A stretch of DNA of 64,000 bases from Acinetobacter towneri DSM 14962 = CIP 107472 (GCF_000368785.1 NZ_KB849688.1:504849-568848), one strand, 5' to 3'; positions 1 through 11,547 are shown, counted from the stretch's first letter. Notes: generated by a model from the letters alone, not told the origin. Numbers and translations are program-made.

Positions 1-546
1 AATATTGAACTGACTGCCGATTATATGGTGATGGCGGCATTACTGGCCGATTTAAAATCCCGCCTATTGTTGCCTAAACCTGCAAGTATCAGCAGCATTG
101 AAAAAGACCCAAAACAAGAGCTGATTGACCGTTTAGAAACCTATTTAAGAGTCAAGCAAGCAGCTGAACGCTTGGGGCAAATGTCTGTTTTGGAACGCGA
201 TACCTTTGCTACCAATCTTAGCTTAGGGCATACCGCAGTCAATAATGTTGGCTATGCAGCCGATCAATTACGTGATGCCTTGTTCTGTATTTTTAATCGT
301 CCTGAACCTGTCACCCATCAAGTTTTGCAAGAACCTGTTTTACTTGAAGAACGGATTGCATTTATTGAAGCCAAACTCGCATCGGGTGAAGTACTGAGTT
401 TTGATGCGTTGCTAAAACCAAGTCAGGGACGCATGGGCATGGTTGTGACCTTTATGGCGATTTTAGAACTGACTCGCCAGCAAAAAGTGTGCATTATCAG
501 CAGTGGGATTGAAGCACCATTGAGCATTCAAGGGGCGCAGGCATGA
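1..546 (+). CDS. scpA: Segregation and condensation protein A (ScpA), 5' end cut off by the window
   Basis: This is the C-terminal part of ScpA, the kleisin subunit that bridges the two SMC heads in the bacterial condensin complex and helps compact and segregate the chromosome. The frame is open from base 1 and contains no convincing start, so the gene begins upstream of the window. The visible protein reads TADYMVMAALLADLKSRLLL, the typical kleisin helix that precedes the linker, and it ends in a winged-helix-like segment ending in SIQGAQA. The stop overlaps the scpB start by four bases (ATGA), which implies translational coupling. Its partner smc lies about 12 kb away on the other strand. 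The identification rests on the family pattern together with the neighbouring scpB. Confidence 0.92.
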   Translation, partial: NIELTADYMVMAALLADLKSRLLLPKPASISSIEKDPKQELIDRLETYLRVKQAAERLGQMSVLERDTFATNLSLGHTAVNNVGYAADQLRDALFCIFNRPEPVTHQVLQEPVLLEERIAFIEAKLASGEVLSFDALLKPSQGRMGMVVTFMAILELTRQQKVCIISSGIEAPLSIQGAQA

Positions 547-1136
547 ATCCAGAACCCATAATTTCGAGCTTGTCTGAAGGCGAACAACAGCATGAAGTGC
601 TGATGCAACTCGAAGCAATTATTTTTGCCAGTGACAGTGCTGTGTCTTTAGCGCGTCTGAAAGAAGCTTTTCAAGATAAATATAGCAAAGCGCAATTACG
701 CCAGTTTTTACAACAATTGGCCATGTTACAACATGGTCGCTCGATTGAACTGATCGAAACCGCACAAGGTTTCCGTTTTCAGGTGCGGGCAAAGTATCGT
801 ACAATTATTACACAGGTGTGGCCTGAACGTCCGACCCGACTTTCGCCCTCACTGCTAGAAATACTGGCGGTGATTGCCTACCACCAACCTGTGACCCGAG
901 CAGATATTGAACAAATTCGCGGAGTATCAAACAATAGTCAAATTTTACGCACATTGTTTGATTGGAACTGGATTAAAGAATCAGGTTTCCGAGAACTCCC
1001 AGGAAGACCTGCGTTGTTGGTTACAACGCCTCAATTTTTAAATGCGTTTGGCTTGAATTCCTTAAGTCAATTGCCTCCCCTACAGGATGCCAAGGAAGCT
1101 TTCATGGCACTCGATGCATCTGCGTCTGTGTCTTGA
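543..1136 (+). CDS. scpB: Segregation and condensation protein B (ScpB)
   Basis: ScpB dimers bind the ScpA kleisin and regulate the SMC ATPase in chromosome condensation. The 197-residue protein has the two winged-helix domains of the family. The most recognisable stretch is SLLEILAVIAYHQPVTRADIE followed by IRGV, then a GRPALLVTTPQFLNAFGL segment near residues 155-175. Its length matches the family. The start at 543 lies inside the scpA stop (ATGA overlap), so no separate promoter is expected. The rluB gene begins 41 bases downstream on the same strand, an order (scpA-scpB-rluB) common in gamma-proteobacteria, so the three genes are probably one operon. Confidence 0.95.
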   Translation: MNPEPIISSLSEGEQQHEVLMQLEAIIFASDSAVSLARLKEAFQDKYSKAQLRQFLQQLAMLQHGRSIELIETAQGFRFQVRAKYRTIITQVWPERPTRLSPSLLEILAVIAYHQPVTRADIEQIRGVSNNSQILRTLFDWNWIKESGFRELPGRPALLVTTPQFLNAFGLNSLSQLPPLQDAKEAFMALDASASVS

Positions 1137-1177
1137 ATAGGTAAACTGTTGATGATCATTTCTAAGGTTATGCTGTC

Positions 1178-2377
1178 ATGAGTGAAAAGTTGCAAAAGGT
1201 ACTCGCACGAGTAGGCTTGGGTTCTCGCCGTTATATGGAAGAAGTCATTGCCGCTGGTCGTGTGAGTGTCAACGGCCAAGTTGCCCAAGTGGGTGAACGT
1301 ATCGAACCAGGTGATGAGCTTCGCATCGATGGTCGTAAAGTTCAGTTCCAAATTGAAGATGAAATTCGTCGTCGCGTTCTGATTTACTACAAACCAGAAG
1401 GCGAAATTTGCTCACGCAACGACCCAGAACAGCGCCCAACTGTATTTGATAACCTGCCTGCAATTGCCAATGATCGTTGGGTAATGGTTGGTCGTCTGGA
1501 CATTAACTCGACAGGTTTATTGCTATTCACCAACGATGGTGAATTAGCCAACCGTTTAATGCACCCATCGAACGAAATTGAACGTGAATATGCCGTTCGT
1601 GTGATGGGTGAAGTGACACCACAACTAAAAAACAACATGCTGCGTGGTGTGGTGCTAGATGATGGCCCTGCTAAATTTGAATCTTTCTCTGAAATTGGTG
1701 GTGATGGTATTAACCGCTGGTATCAAGTGGTGGTAAAAGAAGGTCGTAACCGCGAAGTTCGTCGTATTTTTGAATCACAAGGTCTGAAAGTCAGCCGTCT
1801 ATTGCGTACCCGTTACGGCACGGTAATTTTACCGCGTGAATTACGTACAGGTCGCTGGATGGAATTGGATAAAAATGACATCGATAACCTTGCCAAAGCG
1901 GTTGAGTTAAAACCACGTCAAGGCACAGGTTTGTACGGCATGGCAAAACGTCGCAATGAGCGTATGCAGGAAAAACCGTTGGCAGCACGTCGTGGTGGTT
2001 TCTTGCGTCAGCAACGTCGTGACACCGAAGAAGCTGCACAAAACACAGGTTTTGCACCGCGTGAACGTCGTCAGGACGGTAACAGTTACGGCAACCGCGA
2101 ACCACGCCAAGACGGTAACAGTTACGGCAACCGTGAGCGTCGTCAAGATGGTAACAGCTATGGCAACCGCGAACGTCGCCAAGATGGCAACAGCTATGGC
2201 AACCGTGAACGTCGCCAAGATGGTAACAGCTATGGCAACCGTGAACGTCATCAAGATGGCAATAGCTACGGCAACCGAGAACCACGTCAGGATGGTAACA
2301 GCTACGGCAACCGTGAACGCCGTGACGAAAATGCACCACGCAAACCGTTTGGCAATAAAAGCTTTAAAAAATTCTAA
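1178..2377 (+). CDS. rluB: 23S rRNA pseudouridine(2605) synthase RluB with a repetitive Arg/Asn/Gly tail
   Basis: RluB converts a uridine of helix 93 in 23S rRNA to pseudouridine. The first 60 residues form an S4 RNA-binding domain (EKLQKVLARVGLGSRR). The catalytic motif GRLDINSTGLLLFTNDG around residues 105-121 carries the active aspartate, and REYAVRV and GRNREVRRIFES follow. The catalytic part ends near residue 250. The rest is a low-complexity basic tail in which a 12-residue unit, ERRQDGNSYGNR, is repeated seven times. The tail is probably disordered and RNA-binding, as in other RluB/RluE proteins with long tails, but the perfect repetition is unusual. An intrinsic terminator follows 23 bases after the stop. 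RluB versus the paralogue RluF/RluE was decided from position next to scpB and domain layout. Confidence 0.93.
   Translation: MSEKLQKVLARVGLGSRRYMEEVIAAGRVSVNGQVAQVGERIEPGDELRIDGRKVQFQIEDEIRRRVLIYYKPEGEICSRNDPEQRPTVFDNLPAIANDRWVMVGRLDINSTGLLLFTNDGELANRLMHPSNEIEREYAVRVMGEVTPQLKNNMLRGVVLDDGPAKFESFSEIGGDGINRWYQVVVKEGRNREVRRIFESQGLKVSRLLRTRYGTVILPRELRTGRWMELDKNDIDNLAKAVELKPRQGTGLYGMAKRRNERMQEKPLAARRGGFLRQQRRDTEEAAQNTGFAPRERRQDGNSYGNREPRQDGNSYGNRERRQDGNSYGNRERRQDGNSYGNRERRQDGNSYGNRERHQDGNSYGNREPRQDGNSYGNRERRDENAPRKPFGNKSFKKF
2063..2314 (+). repeat. Seven tandem 36-bp units inside rluB
   Basis: Seven consecutive 36-bp units encode ERRQDGNSYGNR with only E-P-R or R-H substitutions. Units differ mostly at synonymous third positions (for example gacggt/gatggt/gatggc, cgtcgt/cgtcgc), so the amino-acid repeat appears kept by selection or by repeated duplication and drift. 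The array stays in frame, so copy-number change by slippage would lengthen or shorten the tail without truncating the protein. Confidence 0.95.
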
Positions 2378-2400
2378 AAGCTGAAATATGCCAAATTGAT

Positions 2401-2433
2401 AAAAAGCCACACATGAATGTGTGGCTTTTTTAT
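2401..2433. terminator. Bidirectional intrinsic terminator between rluB and bioD
   Basis: A 14-bp perfect stem (AAAAAGCCACACAT / ATGTGTGGCTTTTT) with a two-base loop is flanked by A and T runs. It lies between the convergent 3' ends of rluB (+) and bioD (-) and can stop transcription from both sides. Confidence 0.9.
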
Positions 2434-2465
2434 TGGGCAAATTTGTTGGAAAAAAATAATAAGGA

Positions 2466-3116
2466 TTAGATATTCGGCAATACAGGAATTTCAATCCACT
2501 GTGCCTTTGGAAAGCTTTTTGACAAATAATTTTTTAAATATTTGGCAGTATCCTGCGAAATTAAAGGGTCTTGTGATTCATCGTTCAAATTATATGCCAA
2601 TGCATGTAAATTCAAACCACGTGTTTTTAAAGCTTCCAAACTGAGCAAAGTGTGGTTAATACTGCCCAAACGCCCAGAACTCACCAAAATAACAGGATAT
2701 TGTTTTTGCTCAATATAGTCGATGGTGAGTAGGTCTGTGGTCAGCGGCACCATGAGCCCGCCCGCACCCTCTAATAATACTGCATCATACTTTGCCGCCA
2801 GTTGCGCAGTCGCAGCCTCAATTTTAGCAAAGTCAATTTCACGACCATCAATTTGTGTAGCCAAATGTGGTGAAGCAGGATAGCTAAAAATTTCAGGCAT
2901 CGTTAGTTTGTCATCATCTTCAGGCAACCATTCAGTGCCCATAATTTTACGATGCTGCTCAATATCTTCTGAAACGTCTTGATTGCCCGTTTGAATCAGC
3001 TTTTGGGTAATGGTCTGAATACCCTGTTCATTCATGGTCTTGGCCAAATAACCTGTGGCATAGGTTTTGCCAATCCCTGTATCAATACCACTCACAAAAT
3101 AAACTTGAGCTGTCAT
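2466..3116 (-). CDS. bioD: ATP-dependent dethiobiotin synthetase BioD
   Basis: BioD closes the ureido ring of dethiobiotin from 7,8-diaminopelargonate, CO2 and ATP, the penultimate step of biotin synthesis. The N-terminus [18 protein letters not shown] carries the P-loop-like GxDTxxGKT motif, and [10 protein letters not shown] near the middle is the second nucleotide-site motif of the family. I chose the ATG at 3116, not the farther upstream one, because it fits the BioD N-terminus and gives an ATGA overlap with the bioC stop. It is the last gene of the bioA-F-C-D chain and ends in front of the bidirectional terminator. Confidence 0.95.
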   Translation of the reverse strand: MTAQVYFVSGIDTGIGKTYATGYLAKTMNEQGIQTITQKLIQTGNQDVSEDIEQHRKIMGTEWLPEDDDKLTMPEIFSYPASPHLATQIDGREIDFAKIEAATAQLAAKYDAVLLEGAGGLMVPLTTDLLTIDYIEQKQYPVILVSSGRLGSINHTLLSLEALKTRGLNLHALAYNLNDESQDPLISQDTAKYLKNYLSKSFPKAQWIEIPVLPNI

Positions 3117-3934
3117 GGCATTCTCCGTGCAAGACAATAAATAGGATGATACGTGAGCGTGTAACTTTTTTTCTGTGAACTATGTTGCTGACTAAATTGT
3201 TCATAGCCCCGATAAAATTCGGTTAAAGTCGTTTTGTTCCAACGCTGCCCTTGTGCTGTACCCGTGACACCTGTGGCTTTTAAATGCTGCAAAATCTGTT
3301 TGGGATGTTCAAAACTTAATGATTCAAACTGCTCTGAACAGTGTAATACTTCAAAGCCCTGCTGTTTGAGCTGTTGTTGTAACGCATCCATACTCAAATA
3401 ATGTAAGCCTTGACCTGTTAATTGCTTAATTTCAGTCAAGTTTTGAGGGCCAAACGTCGAAAAGCACAAATACCATTGCGGCTTTAACGCTTGATTCGCC
3501 TTGCGCAATAATGCTCCAAAATCTTCCACCCATTGCAAAGCCGAACTCGAACAAATTAAATCCAAAGACTGCGGAAAATCGAGCTGTTCTATATCGCCAA
3601 TTAAGCCATGAATTTGCGTACTAGTTGTTTGAGGATGATGCAGATACGCATGCAACACTTCGGCATATAAATCATTTAAAGTCAGCTGTTGAATTTGAAA
3701 TTCACGCAGTAGCAAGTCGGTTAAATTCCCTGAACCACAGCCGATTTCCAAGACGTTTTCAAAGCAAGGCTGAGGTTGATCTGACAACTTTTGCTGTACA
3801 ACATATTGCTGCATTTTTGCCATTAACTGCTGACAAATTTGCTGCTGTACCACGGCATGCGTTTTATAACTCTGATGAGCGCGGGCAAAACGCTGTGCCA
3901 CTTGTGCCTTATCTATACGCATACGCACACTCAA
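3113..3934 (-). CDS. bioC: Malonyl-ACP O-methyltransferase BioC
   Basis: BioC methylates malonyl-ACP (or -CoA) so that the fatty-acid synthase can build the pimelate moiety of biotin as a disguised methyl ester. Evidence is the SAM-binding motif [16 protein letters not shown] near residues 62-77, [16 protein letters not shown] about 55 residues later, and the N-terminal [20 protein letters not shown] pattern typical of BioC. Length (273) is slightly longer than the usual ~250. It overlaps bioF upstream and bioD downstream by four bases each. The glutamine-rich composition is shared with the neighbouring genes. Confidence 0.93.
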   Translation of the reverse strand: MSVRMRIDKAQVAQRFARAHQSYKTHAVVQQQICQQLMAKMQQYVVQQKLSDQPQPCFENVLEIGCGSGNLTDLLLREFQIQQLTLNDLYAEVLHAYLHHPQTTSTQIHGLIGDIEQLDFPQSLDLICSSSALQWVEDFGALLRKANQALKPQWYLCFSTFGPQNLTEIKQLTGQGLHYLSMDALQQQLKQQGFEVLHCSEQFESLSFEHPKQILQHLKATGVTGTAQGQRWNKTTLTEFYRGYEQFSQQHSSQKKSYTLTYHPIYCLARRMP

Positions 3935-5088
3935 AGCAAATCCAGTAACTGTGTTAAATCTGCCGTTTCAAATTGCGTATTTAAACAAATCCGCAGTCTT
4001 GAACTGCCTTGCGGCACAGTCGGTGGACGTACAGGCATCACATAAAAACCTGCAGTCTGTAACTGTCGGGCTTTGCTTACAGTTGCAGTAGAGTCGCCAA
4101 TAATCACAGGTACAATTTGCGAAGTTGATGGGCAAGCAAAACCTTTGGCCTGAATCCCCTGCTGTATAGATTGGCTCAAGGCCGCCAAATGCTGACGCTG
4201 TGCCTGCATGTGCACAATCTGATTCAGCATAAACTGCGTCCACGCCATACAAATAGGTGGCTGTGCGGTACTAAAAATTAGCGGGCGCATCCGATTAATT
4301 AGGTAATCACGGATAATCGGATCACAGATCAAATATCCCCCAACTGAAGCAACGGCTTTGCCAAACGTCCCAACCAGAAAATCAATGGCATCAATCACAC
4401 CATATTGTTCGGCACAACCTAAACCTTGCTGCCCACGTACGCCAATCGCATGTGCTTCATCGACATATAACATGACTTTGGCAAAATGCTGTTTCAGCGC
4501 GACCAATGCGGCTAAATCAGTTTCATCACCATCCATACTAAAAATGGATTCAGTCACCACAATAATGCGTTCATAATTATCATCGGCATGATATTGCGTC
4601 AGCAATTGCTGCAAATGTGCCAAATCATTATGCCGATAACGCAAATATTTTGCAGATGACAAACGAATGCCGTCAATCATGCTGGCATGTACCAGTTTAT
4701 CGGCCAAAATGAGAGTTTTCGCATCTGCCAATGCAGGTAAAATACCAATATTCATGTGATAGCCGCTATTAAACAGCAAGGCAGCTCGCCCATGAAATAA
4801 TTGCGTTAATGTGGCTTCAAGCTGTTCATAGGCAGGGAAATTTCCAGTCAGCAAACGTGATGAAGATGCACTCATTAAACGCTGTGCATTGGGCGTTTCA
4901 TCAAAAAACTGTTCACGTAAGCGCAAATCAGAGGCTAAACCCAAATAATCATTGGAAGATAAATTCAGCATCTGCTGTTGCTGAATTTCAATTGTTTTAC
5001 CTTGCTGCTGATTGCTGCGAAATTGACGAAAATTGCCCTGTTGGCGAAGCTGATCAAGCTGTTCTGCATAGTGATCGAGTAAACTCAT
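3931..5088 (-). CDS. bioF: 8-amino-7-oxononanoate synthase BioF
   Basis: BioF is the PLP enzyme that condenses pimeloyl-ACP with L-alanine to give 8-amino-7-oxononanoate. [14 protein letters not shown] near residue 43, [45 protein letters not shown] and the PLP-lysine region [13 protein letters not shown] are all present in order. The 385-residue length is normal. The start overlaps the bioA stop by four bases and the stop overlaps bioC in the same way, so expression should be translationally coupled through the operon. Confidence 0.96.
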   Translation of the reverse strand: MSLLDHYAEQLDQLRQQGNFRQFRSNQQQGKTIEIQQQQMLNLSSNDYLGLASDLRLREQFFDETPNAQRLMSASSSRLLTGNFPAYEQLEATLTQLFHGRAALLFNSGYHMNIGILPALADAKTLILADKLVHASMIDGIRLSSAKYLRYRHNDLAHLQQLLTQYHADDNYERIIVVTESIFSMDGDETDLAALVALKQHFAKVMLYVDEAHAIGVRGQQGLGCAEQYGVIDAIDFLVGTFGKAVASVGGYLICDPIIRDYLINRMRPLIFSTAQPPICMAWTQFMLNQIVHMQAQRQHLAALSQSIQQGIQAKGFACPSTSQIVPVIIGDSTATVSKARQLQTAGFYVMPVRPPTVPQGSSRLRICLNTQFETADLTQLLDLL

Positions 5089-6380
5089 GCGCTCGCTCCT
5101 TGCATACCTGTCACCACCTCAGCCAATTGCTGCAATAAAGTATTTAGTTCTGCTGCTGTAATCACATACGGCGGCATCACATAAACCAATTTACCAAAAG
5201 GACGTACCCAAATACCACGTTGCACAAATTCTTGTTGCAGGCTTTGCATATCGACAGCATGTTTAAGTTCTACCACACCAATTGCACCTAAAACTCGCAC
5301 ATCCTGCACCCATGCCAAATTAGCCAATGGTGTTAAATGCTGTTCAAGTTGCTGTTGTATACGTTGAATATTGGCTTGCCAGTCTTGTTCTAATAATAAT
5401 TGGGTACTTTTTACTGCAACCGCGCAAGCCAGTGGATTTGCCATAAAGGTCGGGCCATGCATAAACACACCTGCCTCACCCTGCGAAATCATTTCTGCAA
5501 CATGCTTCGTGGTCAATGTGGCAGACAAGGTCATATAACCGCCTGTCAGCCCTTTGCCGATACACATAATATCGGGTTCGACCTGTGCATGTTCCCATGC
5601 AAACAACTTGCCTGTACGCCCAAAACCTGTGGCAATTTCATCAAAAATTAACAACACATCATATTGTTCACAGAGCAATTTGGCTTGACGCAAATATTCA
5701 GGATGATAAAAGCGCATGCCGCCTGCACCTTGCACAATCGGCTCAATAATCATGGCAGCAACCTGCTGATGATGCTCTGCCAAACTTTGCGCCAATTCTG
5801 CAATATCAGCAGGATTCCATTCTTGATCAAAGGCTGTTTTCGGTGCAGATACAAAATAACGACGCGCCAAACTTGAGCCAAAAACCTGATGCATCCCTGT
5901 GACAGGATCACAGACCGACATGGCATTCCATGTATCGCCATGATAGCCAGAACGGGTGGTAATAAAATTGGTTTTCTCGGTTTTGCCTTGTGCTGTCCAG
6001 TATTGCACCGCCATTTTCAGCGCCACTTCAACGGCAACTGAACCTGAATCTGCATAAAAAATTTTATCTAAACTCGGTGGGGTAATTTCGAGCAGCAAAC
6101 GCCCTAACTCAATGGCAGGACGATGGGTCAATCCACCAAACATGATATGCGCCATACTGTCGAGTTGCTCGGTCACAGCACGGTTCAGTTTAGGATGGTT
6201 GTAGCCATGAATCGCACACCACCACGATGACATGCCATCAATCAACTGGCGACCATCTTCAAGTTCAATGGTGCTGCCAAATGCCCGCTTAACCTTAAAG
6301 GTTGTTAAGGGCTGAGTCATAGAGGTGTAAGGATGCCAAAGATGTTCACGATCAAAAGCCAAATCCATCTGTTCTGTCAT
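5085..6380 (-). CDS. bioA: Adenosylmethionine-8-amino-7-oxononanoate aminotransferase BioA
   Basis: BioA transfers the amino group of S-adenosylmethionine to 8-amino-7-oxononanoate, giving diaminopelargonate. Family marks are [11 protein letters not shown] near the N-terminus (substrate site), [53 protein letters not shown] and [17 protein letters not shown] with the PLP lysine. The length (431) is typical. It heads the tightly overlapped bioA-bioF-bioC-bioD block. The 87-base gap to the upstream hydrolase gene is the likeliest promoter/operator place. I see no BirA-type operator palindrome there. Confidence 0.96.
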   Translation of the reverse strand: MTEQMDLAFDREHLWHPYTSMTQPLTTFKVKRAFGSTIELEDGRQLIDGMSSWWCAIHGYNHPKLNRAVTEQLDSMAHIMFGGLTHRPAIELGRLLLEITPPSLDKIFYADSGSVAVEVALKMAVQYWTAQGKTEKTNFITTRSGYHGDTWNAMSVCDPVTGMHQVFGSSLARRYFVSAPKTAFDQEWNPADIAELAQSLAEHHQQVAAMIIEPIVQGAGGMRFYHPEYLRQAKLLCEQYDVLLIFDEIATGFGRTGKLFAWEHAQVEPDIMCIGKGLTGGYMTLSATLTTKHVAEMISQGEAGVFMHGPTFMANPLACAVAVKSTQLLLEQDWQANIQRIQQQLEQHLTPLANLAWVQDVRVLGAIGVVELKHAVDMQSLQQEFVQRGIWVRPFGKLVYVMPPYVITAAELNTLLQQLAEVVTGMQGASA

Positions 6381-6467
6381 CCCACCATCATCCTTGATCT
6401 TGTAAAAAACTTGATGTGCTAAATCTTAAACCTGTCTACAGATAAAATAAATTGCGAGATTTGTCAC

Positions 6468-7214
6468 TTATGGACCTGTTGGCGGGTTTTTCTGTAAATA
6501 TTGGCAGATTTTGCTAGTCAACTCATCGGCATGGAACAATGGCAGCCCATGCGAGCCTTGCAAAACATCTACGCTTAAAAACTTTGCAGCTAAATTTTGC
6601 AGTTTAGCTGCAACTTTGCAATCAACTAAAATATCCTGCTCGGCAAAAAGATGATACTGCAGACCTGTATAATTTTTAAGCTTAGTCACCAAGTTTAAGT
6701 TTTCCAATAAATCCAAACCGTGTTGAAGCAAAGATTGCGGCTGTGGCTGAACCAAACTTTGTAATTGTAATAGGTCGGTTTTACTACTAGTGACACCCTG
6801 ACACACCATAAAACCAAAACGCTTTAGGGTCAGAATTGGGTCTTGTGCAAAAGATTGTTTAAACTGGGCAAACGTGGCTTGTGGCATAGCGGTATCCCAA
6901 TCGGCTTGTGCAACAAAACACGGATTGGATGCAATGGTAATTAAGGTTTTATATCCTGCATATTGGCTGGCAATCGCATCGACCAGTAGCGTTGCCAATT
7001 GCCCACCCAGTGACCAGCCCATAATTACATCAAACTGACGTGCAAATTCAACCTGTTGCTGCATGACTTGAGCATCAGTAGCGTTAAAAATATTGATGAG
7101 CTCAACCCGAAAACCTTGTGCAGTTAAGGCTTGCTGTAACGGATTTAAGAGTGCAGTACCACCGCCCCAGCCTGTAATCAATAAAATCTGTTGTTGCACG
7201 TGGCTTGCTCTCAA
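6468..7214 (-). CDS. Alpha/beta hydrolase, BioH-like pimeloyl-ACP methyl ester esterase candidate
   Basis: The 248-residue protein has the alpha/beta-hydrolase layout: an oxyanion-type LLITGWGGG near residue 15, the nucleophile elbow GWSLGG with Ser68, and a C-terminal GSHGLPLFH that supplies a catalytic histidine near residue 222. GWSLGG is also the elbow of E. coli BioH, which removes the methyl group BioC adds. Position directly before bioA-F-C-D on the same strand makes the BioH role likely, but sequence identity to BioH cannot be measured here. The frame begins at a TTG (7214) preceded by GAGGTGA; a GTG at 7199 is an alternative start. An unrelated esterase remains possible. Confidence 0.75.
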   Translation of the reverse strand: MRASHVQQQILLITGWGGGTALLNPLQQALTAQGFRVELINIFNATDAQVMQQQVEFARQFDVIMGWSLGGQLATLLVDAIASQYAGYKTLITIASNPCFVAQADWDTAMPQATFAQFKQSFAQDPILTLKRFGFMVCQGVTSSKTDLLQLQSLVQPQPQSLLQHGLDLLENLNLVTKLKNYTGLQYHLFAEQDILVDCKVAAKLQNLAAKFLSVDVLQGSHGLPLFHADELTSKICQYLQKNPPTGP

Positions 7215-7333
7215 GTTAGAAAATCACCTCAGTATAATACTGAATCGGCTCAATCGACATCTGCAAAGCACCAAGATACATCCTTAAAAAAACCAATTGA
7301 TATAAAAAAGCCAATCTATAAAAACCGATCTAT

Positions 7334-7366
7334 AAAAAAACCCGACTTATCATAAATCGGGTTTTG
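7334..7366 (-). terminator. Intrinsic terminator of the bacterioferritin gene
   Basis: An inverted repeat built on AAAACCCGA / TCGGGTTTT lies 20 bases beyond the bfr stop, with a T run on the - strand side. A-rich imperfect 15-17-base repeats lie just next to it (about 7285-7335). Confidence 0.8.
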
Positions 7367-7387
7367 GTCTATTTTGCTTTGATCAGA

Positions 7388-7852
7388 TTACATTTGCGAT
7401 TGAATGTAGTTTTGTAAACCAATCAATTCAATTAAACGTAATTGTTTTTCCAACCAGTACGTATGATCTTCTTCTGTGTCGGTCATTTGCTGACGCAACA
7501 TATCACGGCTGACATAATCGCCTTTTTCTTCACACAATTTTACGCCTTGCGCCAATTTTTCACGTACTTCGTATTCCAGTTTTAAATCGGCTTTTAAGCA
7601 AGACACCACATCTTCACCCACGTCGATGTCATCGCGCTGCATATTTGGAGTGCCTTCAAGGAACAATACACGACGAATTAAAGCATCGGCATGCTGCGCT
7701 TCTTCCTGCATTTCATGGTCAATGCGCTCAAAAATTTTGCTTAAACCCCAATCTTCATACATACGCGAATGAATCAGGTATTGATCGCGAGCAGCCAGTT
7801 CGCCACCAATCAACATATTTAAATAGTCTACGACTTCTGGATTGCCACGCAT
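7388..7852 (-). CDS. bfr: Bacterioferritin subunit without the haem-ligand methionine
   Basis: This 24-mer-forming ferritin subunit oxidises Fe2+ and stores iron. I start it at 7852 ([11 protein letters not shown]), preceded by AAAGGGAG; the 19 residues upstream in frame do not look like Bfr. Counting without gaps against E. coli Bfr as I remember it, the ferroxidase ligands Glu18, Glu51, His54, Glu94, Glu127 and His130 are kept. Residue 52, a methionine that binds haem between two subunits in E. coli, is alanine (segment [13 protein letters not shown]). This is the pattern of haem-free Bfr subunits that often pair with a haem-binding partner. No second bfr or bfd ferredoxin gene lies nearby. 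Length is 154 residues. Confidence 0.93.
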   Translation of the reverse strand: MRGNPEVVDYLNMLIGGELAARDQYLIHSRMYEDWGLSKIFERIDHEMQEEAQHADALIRRVLFLEGTPNMQRDDIDVGEDVVSCLKADLKLEYEVREKLAQGVKLCEEKGDYVSRDMLRQQMTDTEEDHTYWLEKQLRLIELIGLQNYIQSQM

Positions 7853-8176
7853 TTGCTGTACTCCCTTTCTTAATCCAGTCATTATGGACACATTCAGGCA
7901 AAATTGCAAAAGTTAATTATTGTAAACCCATGATTTTTATAAAATTAAAATGAGAAACATACGCATTTGCAATATAACTTAAAAATTCCCATATATAAAA
8001 CAACTGCTTGGCAAAACTTAGCTTTAAAAATGACAATACAATGATTTTGCATCATTTTGTAAATATTGAAAGAAACCATACTTTGACGCTCAAGTATCGT
8101 AAAAAACGCCTAAAAAGCGGATTTTAAAACCCAGCTGCTTTATGATAATCACGAGTTCCATCACTTTCTTAAAATA
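7853..8176. other. Gene-free divergent promoter region between bfr and the reductase gene
   Basis: About 320 AT-rich bases separate two divergent genes, so both promoters must lie here. I see no ORF with gene-like content. A short palindrome, ACAATGAT-tttgc-ATCATTTTGT (about 8038-8060), is the only clear symmetry. A TGATAATCA stretch near 8142-8150 resembles half of a Fur box, but this is too weak to call. Confidence 0.5.
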
Positions 8177-9238
8177 ATGACAAATCTAAATACATCTGCA
8201 CCCATTTTAGTCACAGGCGCAACAGGCTATATTGCCAGTTGGGTCATTAAAAACCTGCTTGAACAAGGACATACCGTACACGCGACGGTGCGTGATCTGA
8301 ATAAAACCCACAGTTTTCAACATCTGACTGATATCGCGGCAAAAAGCACAGGCAACTTACAATTATTCCAAGCCAACTTACTTGAAGAAGGTGCTTTTGA
8401 TGCCGCCATGCAAGGTTGTGAAATCGTGCTGCACATGGCCTCGCCTTTTGTGGTCACCAATTATAAAGATGCAGTTAAAGACATTATTGAACCTGCCGTC
8501 ATAGGCACCGAAAATGTATTAAACAGCGTTAATCGTACTGCATCGGTAAAGCGTGTAGTGGTGACTTCAAGTATTGCTGCAACCTATGGCGATGCGATTG
8601 ATATTTTAAATACGGCCAATAATCGCTTTGATGAAAGTCACTGGAATACTAGCAGCAGCCCTGAGCATCAGCCTTATCCTTATTCAAAAGTGGCAGCTGA
8701 ACGCAAAGCTTGGGAAATGGCAAAGGCACAAAACCGCTGGGATTTGGTCTGTATCAACCCTGCTTTGGTGCTTGGCCCATCGTTGACCAAAAACACCCAA
8801 TCGGGCAGCGTGGAAGTGTTATTGCAGTTTGCCAACGGTATGACCTTGGCAGGTGTCCCTGCTATGTGGAATGGCATTGTCGATGTGCGTGATGTTGCCG
8901 ATGCTCACATTCAGGCCGCATTCAACCCTGCTGCTGAAGGTCGCTATATTATTAGCGGTGGCACACTCAGCTTATTGGAAATGGGTAAAATTTTAGCCCA
9001 GCACTTTGGACGTAAATACCCTTTCCCACGCAATCAGTTACCTAAATTTGCCTTTAAAGCCTTTGGCCCTCTACTTGGTTTTTCCCGTAAATTTGTGGAA
9101 CTGAATATGGGCTACCCAATTTATTTTAATGCGGAAAAAAGTCAGCGTGAATTGGGCATGCACTACCGCAATATTGAAACCAGTCTAGTCGAACATTTTC
9201 AGCAACTCATTGATGATGGGATTGTAAAGAAACGCTAA
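8177..9238 (+). CDS. NAD(P)-dependent epimerase/dihydroflavonol-reductase-like oxidoreductase
   Basis: An extended short-chain dehydrogenase of 353 residues. The Rossmann motif VTGATGYIASWVIKNLLEQG lies at residues 12-31, and the catalytic YPYSKVAAERKAW (YxxxK) near residue 160. The HATVRD and VLHMASPFV segments place it in the dihydroflavonol 4-reductase/aldehyde-reductase branch, enzymes that reduce aldehydes or ketones with NADPH. The physiological substrate cannot be told. The start lacks a strong Shine-Dalgarno sequence. The gene stands alone between bfr and ligA and ends in a shared terminator. Confidence 0.88.
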   Translation: MTNLNTSAPILVTGATGYIASWVIKNLLEQGHTVHATVRDLNKTHSFQHLTDIAAKSTGNLQLFQANLLEEGAFDAAMQGCEIVLHMASPFVVTNYKDAVKDIIEPAVIGTENVLNSVNRTASVKRVVVTSSIAATYGDAIDILNTANNRFDESHWNTSSSPEHQPYPYSKVAAERKAWEMAKAQNRWDLVCINPALVLGPSLTKNTQSGSVEVLLQFANGMTLAGVPAMWNGIVDVRDVADAHIQAAFNPAAEGRYIISGGTLSLLEMGKILAQHFGRKYPFPRNQLPKFAFKAFGPLLGFSRKFVELNMGYPIYFNAEKSQRELGMHYRNIETSLVEHFQQLIDDGIVKKR

Positions 9239-9265
9239 GTCCTCGGCATCTCTAAGCGAAAAACT

Positions 9266-9292
9266 AAGGCACTTCATCGTTGAAGTGCCTTT
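9266..9292. terminator. Bidirectional terminator between the reductase gene and ligA
   Basis: A perfect 11-bp stem AAGGCACTTCA / TGAAGTGCCTT with a four-base loop lies between the convergent 3' ends of the two genes. The T tract on the + side is short, so strength may be moderate. Confidence 0.75.
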
Positions 9293-9326
9293 GTACTTAA
9301 ATCAGATCAACAATGCCTAGAGATGC

Positions 9327-11411
<2,085 letters not shown>

Positions 11412-11547
11412 CTATGTAGCGCATGCTACAGCTTGTATTGCTGCGCACATTATAAAAATGCGGCTGCAAAGTTGCAATTTATCCTACTGCACTCAGTTCA
11501 ATTGCCAAACACTTGACGTAGCTTATACCCAGTACGAGATCGCAATT

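Noticed and set aside
2063-2314. Possible CRISPR array because of regular 36-bp repeats
   Set aside because: Units are head to tail with no variable spacers and translate in frame as part of rluB.
1791-2494. Long - strand frames and a + strand frame rich in Cys/His or Thr/Val within and just after rluB (also 1956-2384)
   Set aside because: They are other-frame readings of the 36-bp repeat array; the rluB frame has the catalytic domain, the ribosome site and normal codon use.
6381-6467. Biotin operator (BirA- or BioR-type) in front of bioA
   Set aside because: I looked for TTGTAAAC-type and TTATnnATAA-type palindromes and found none with both halves.
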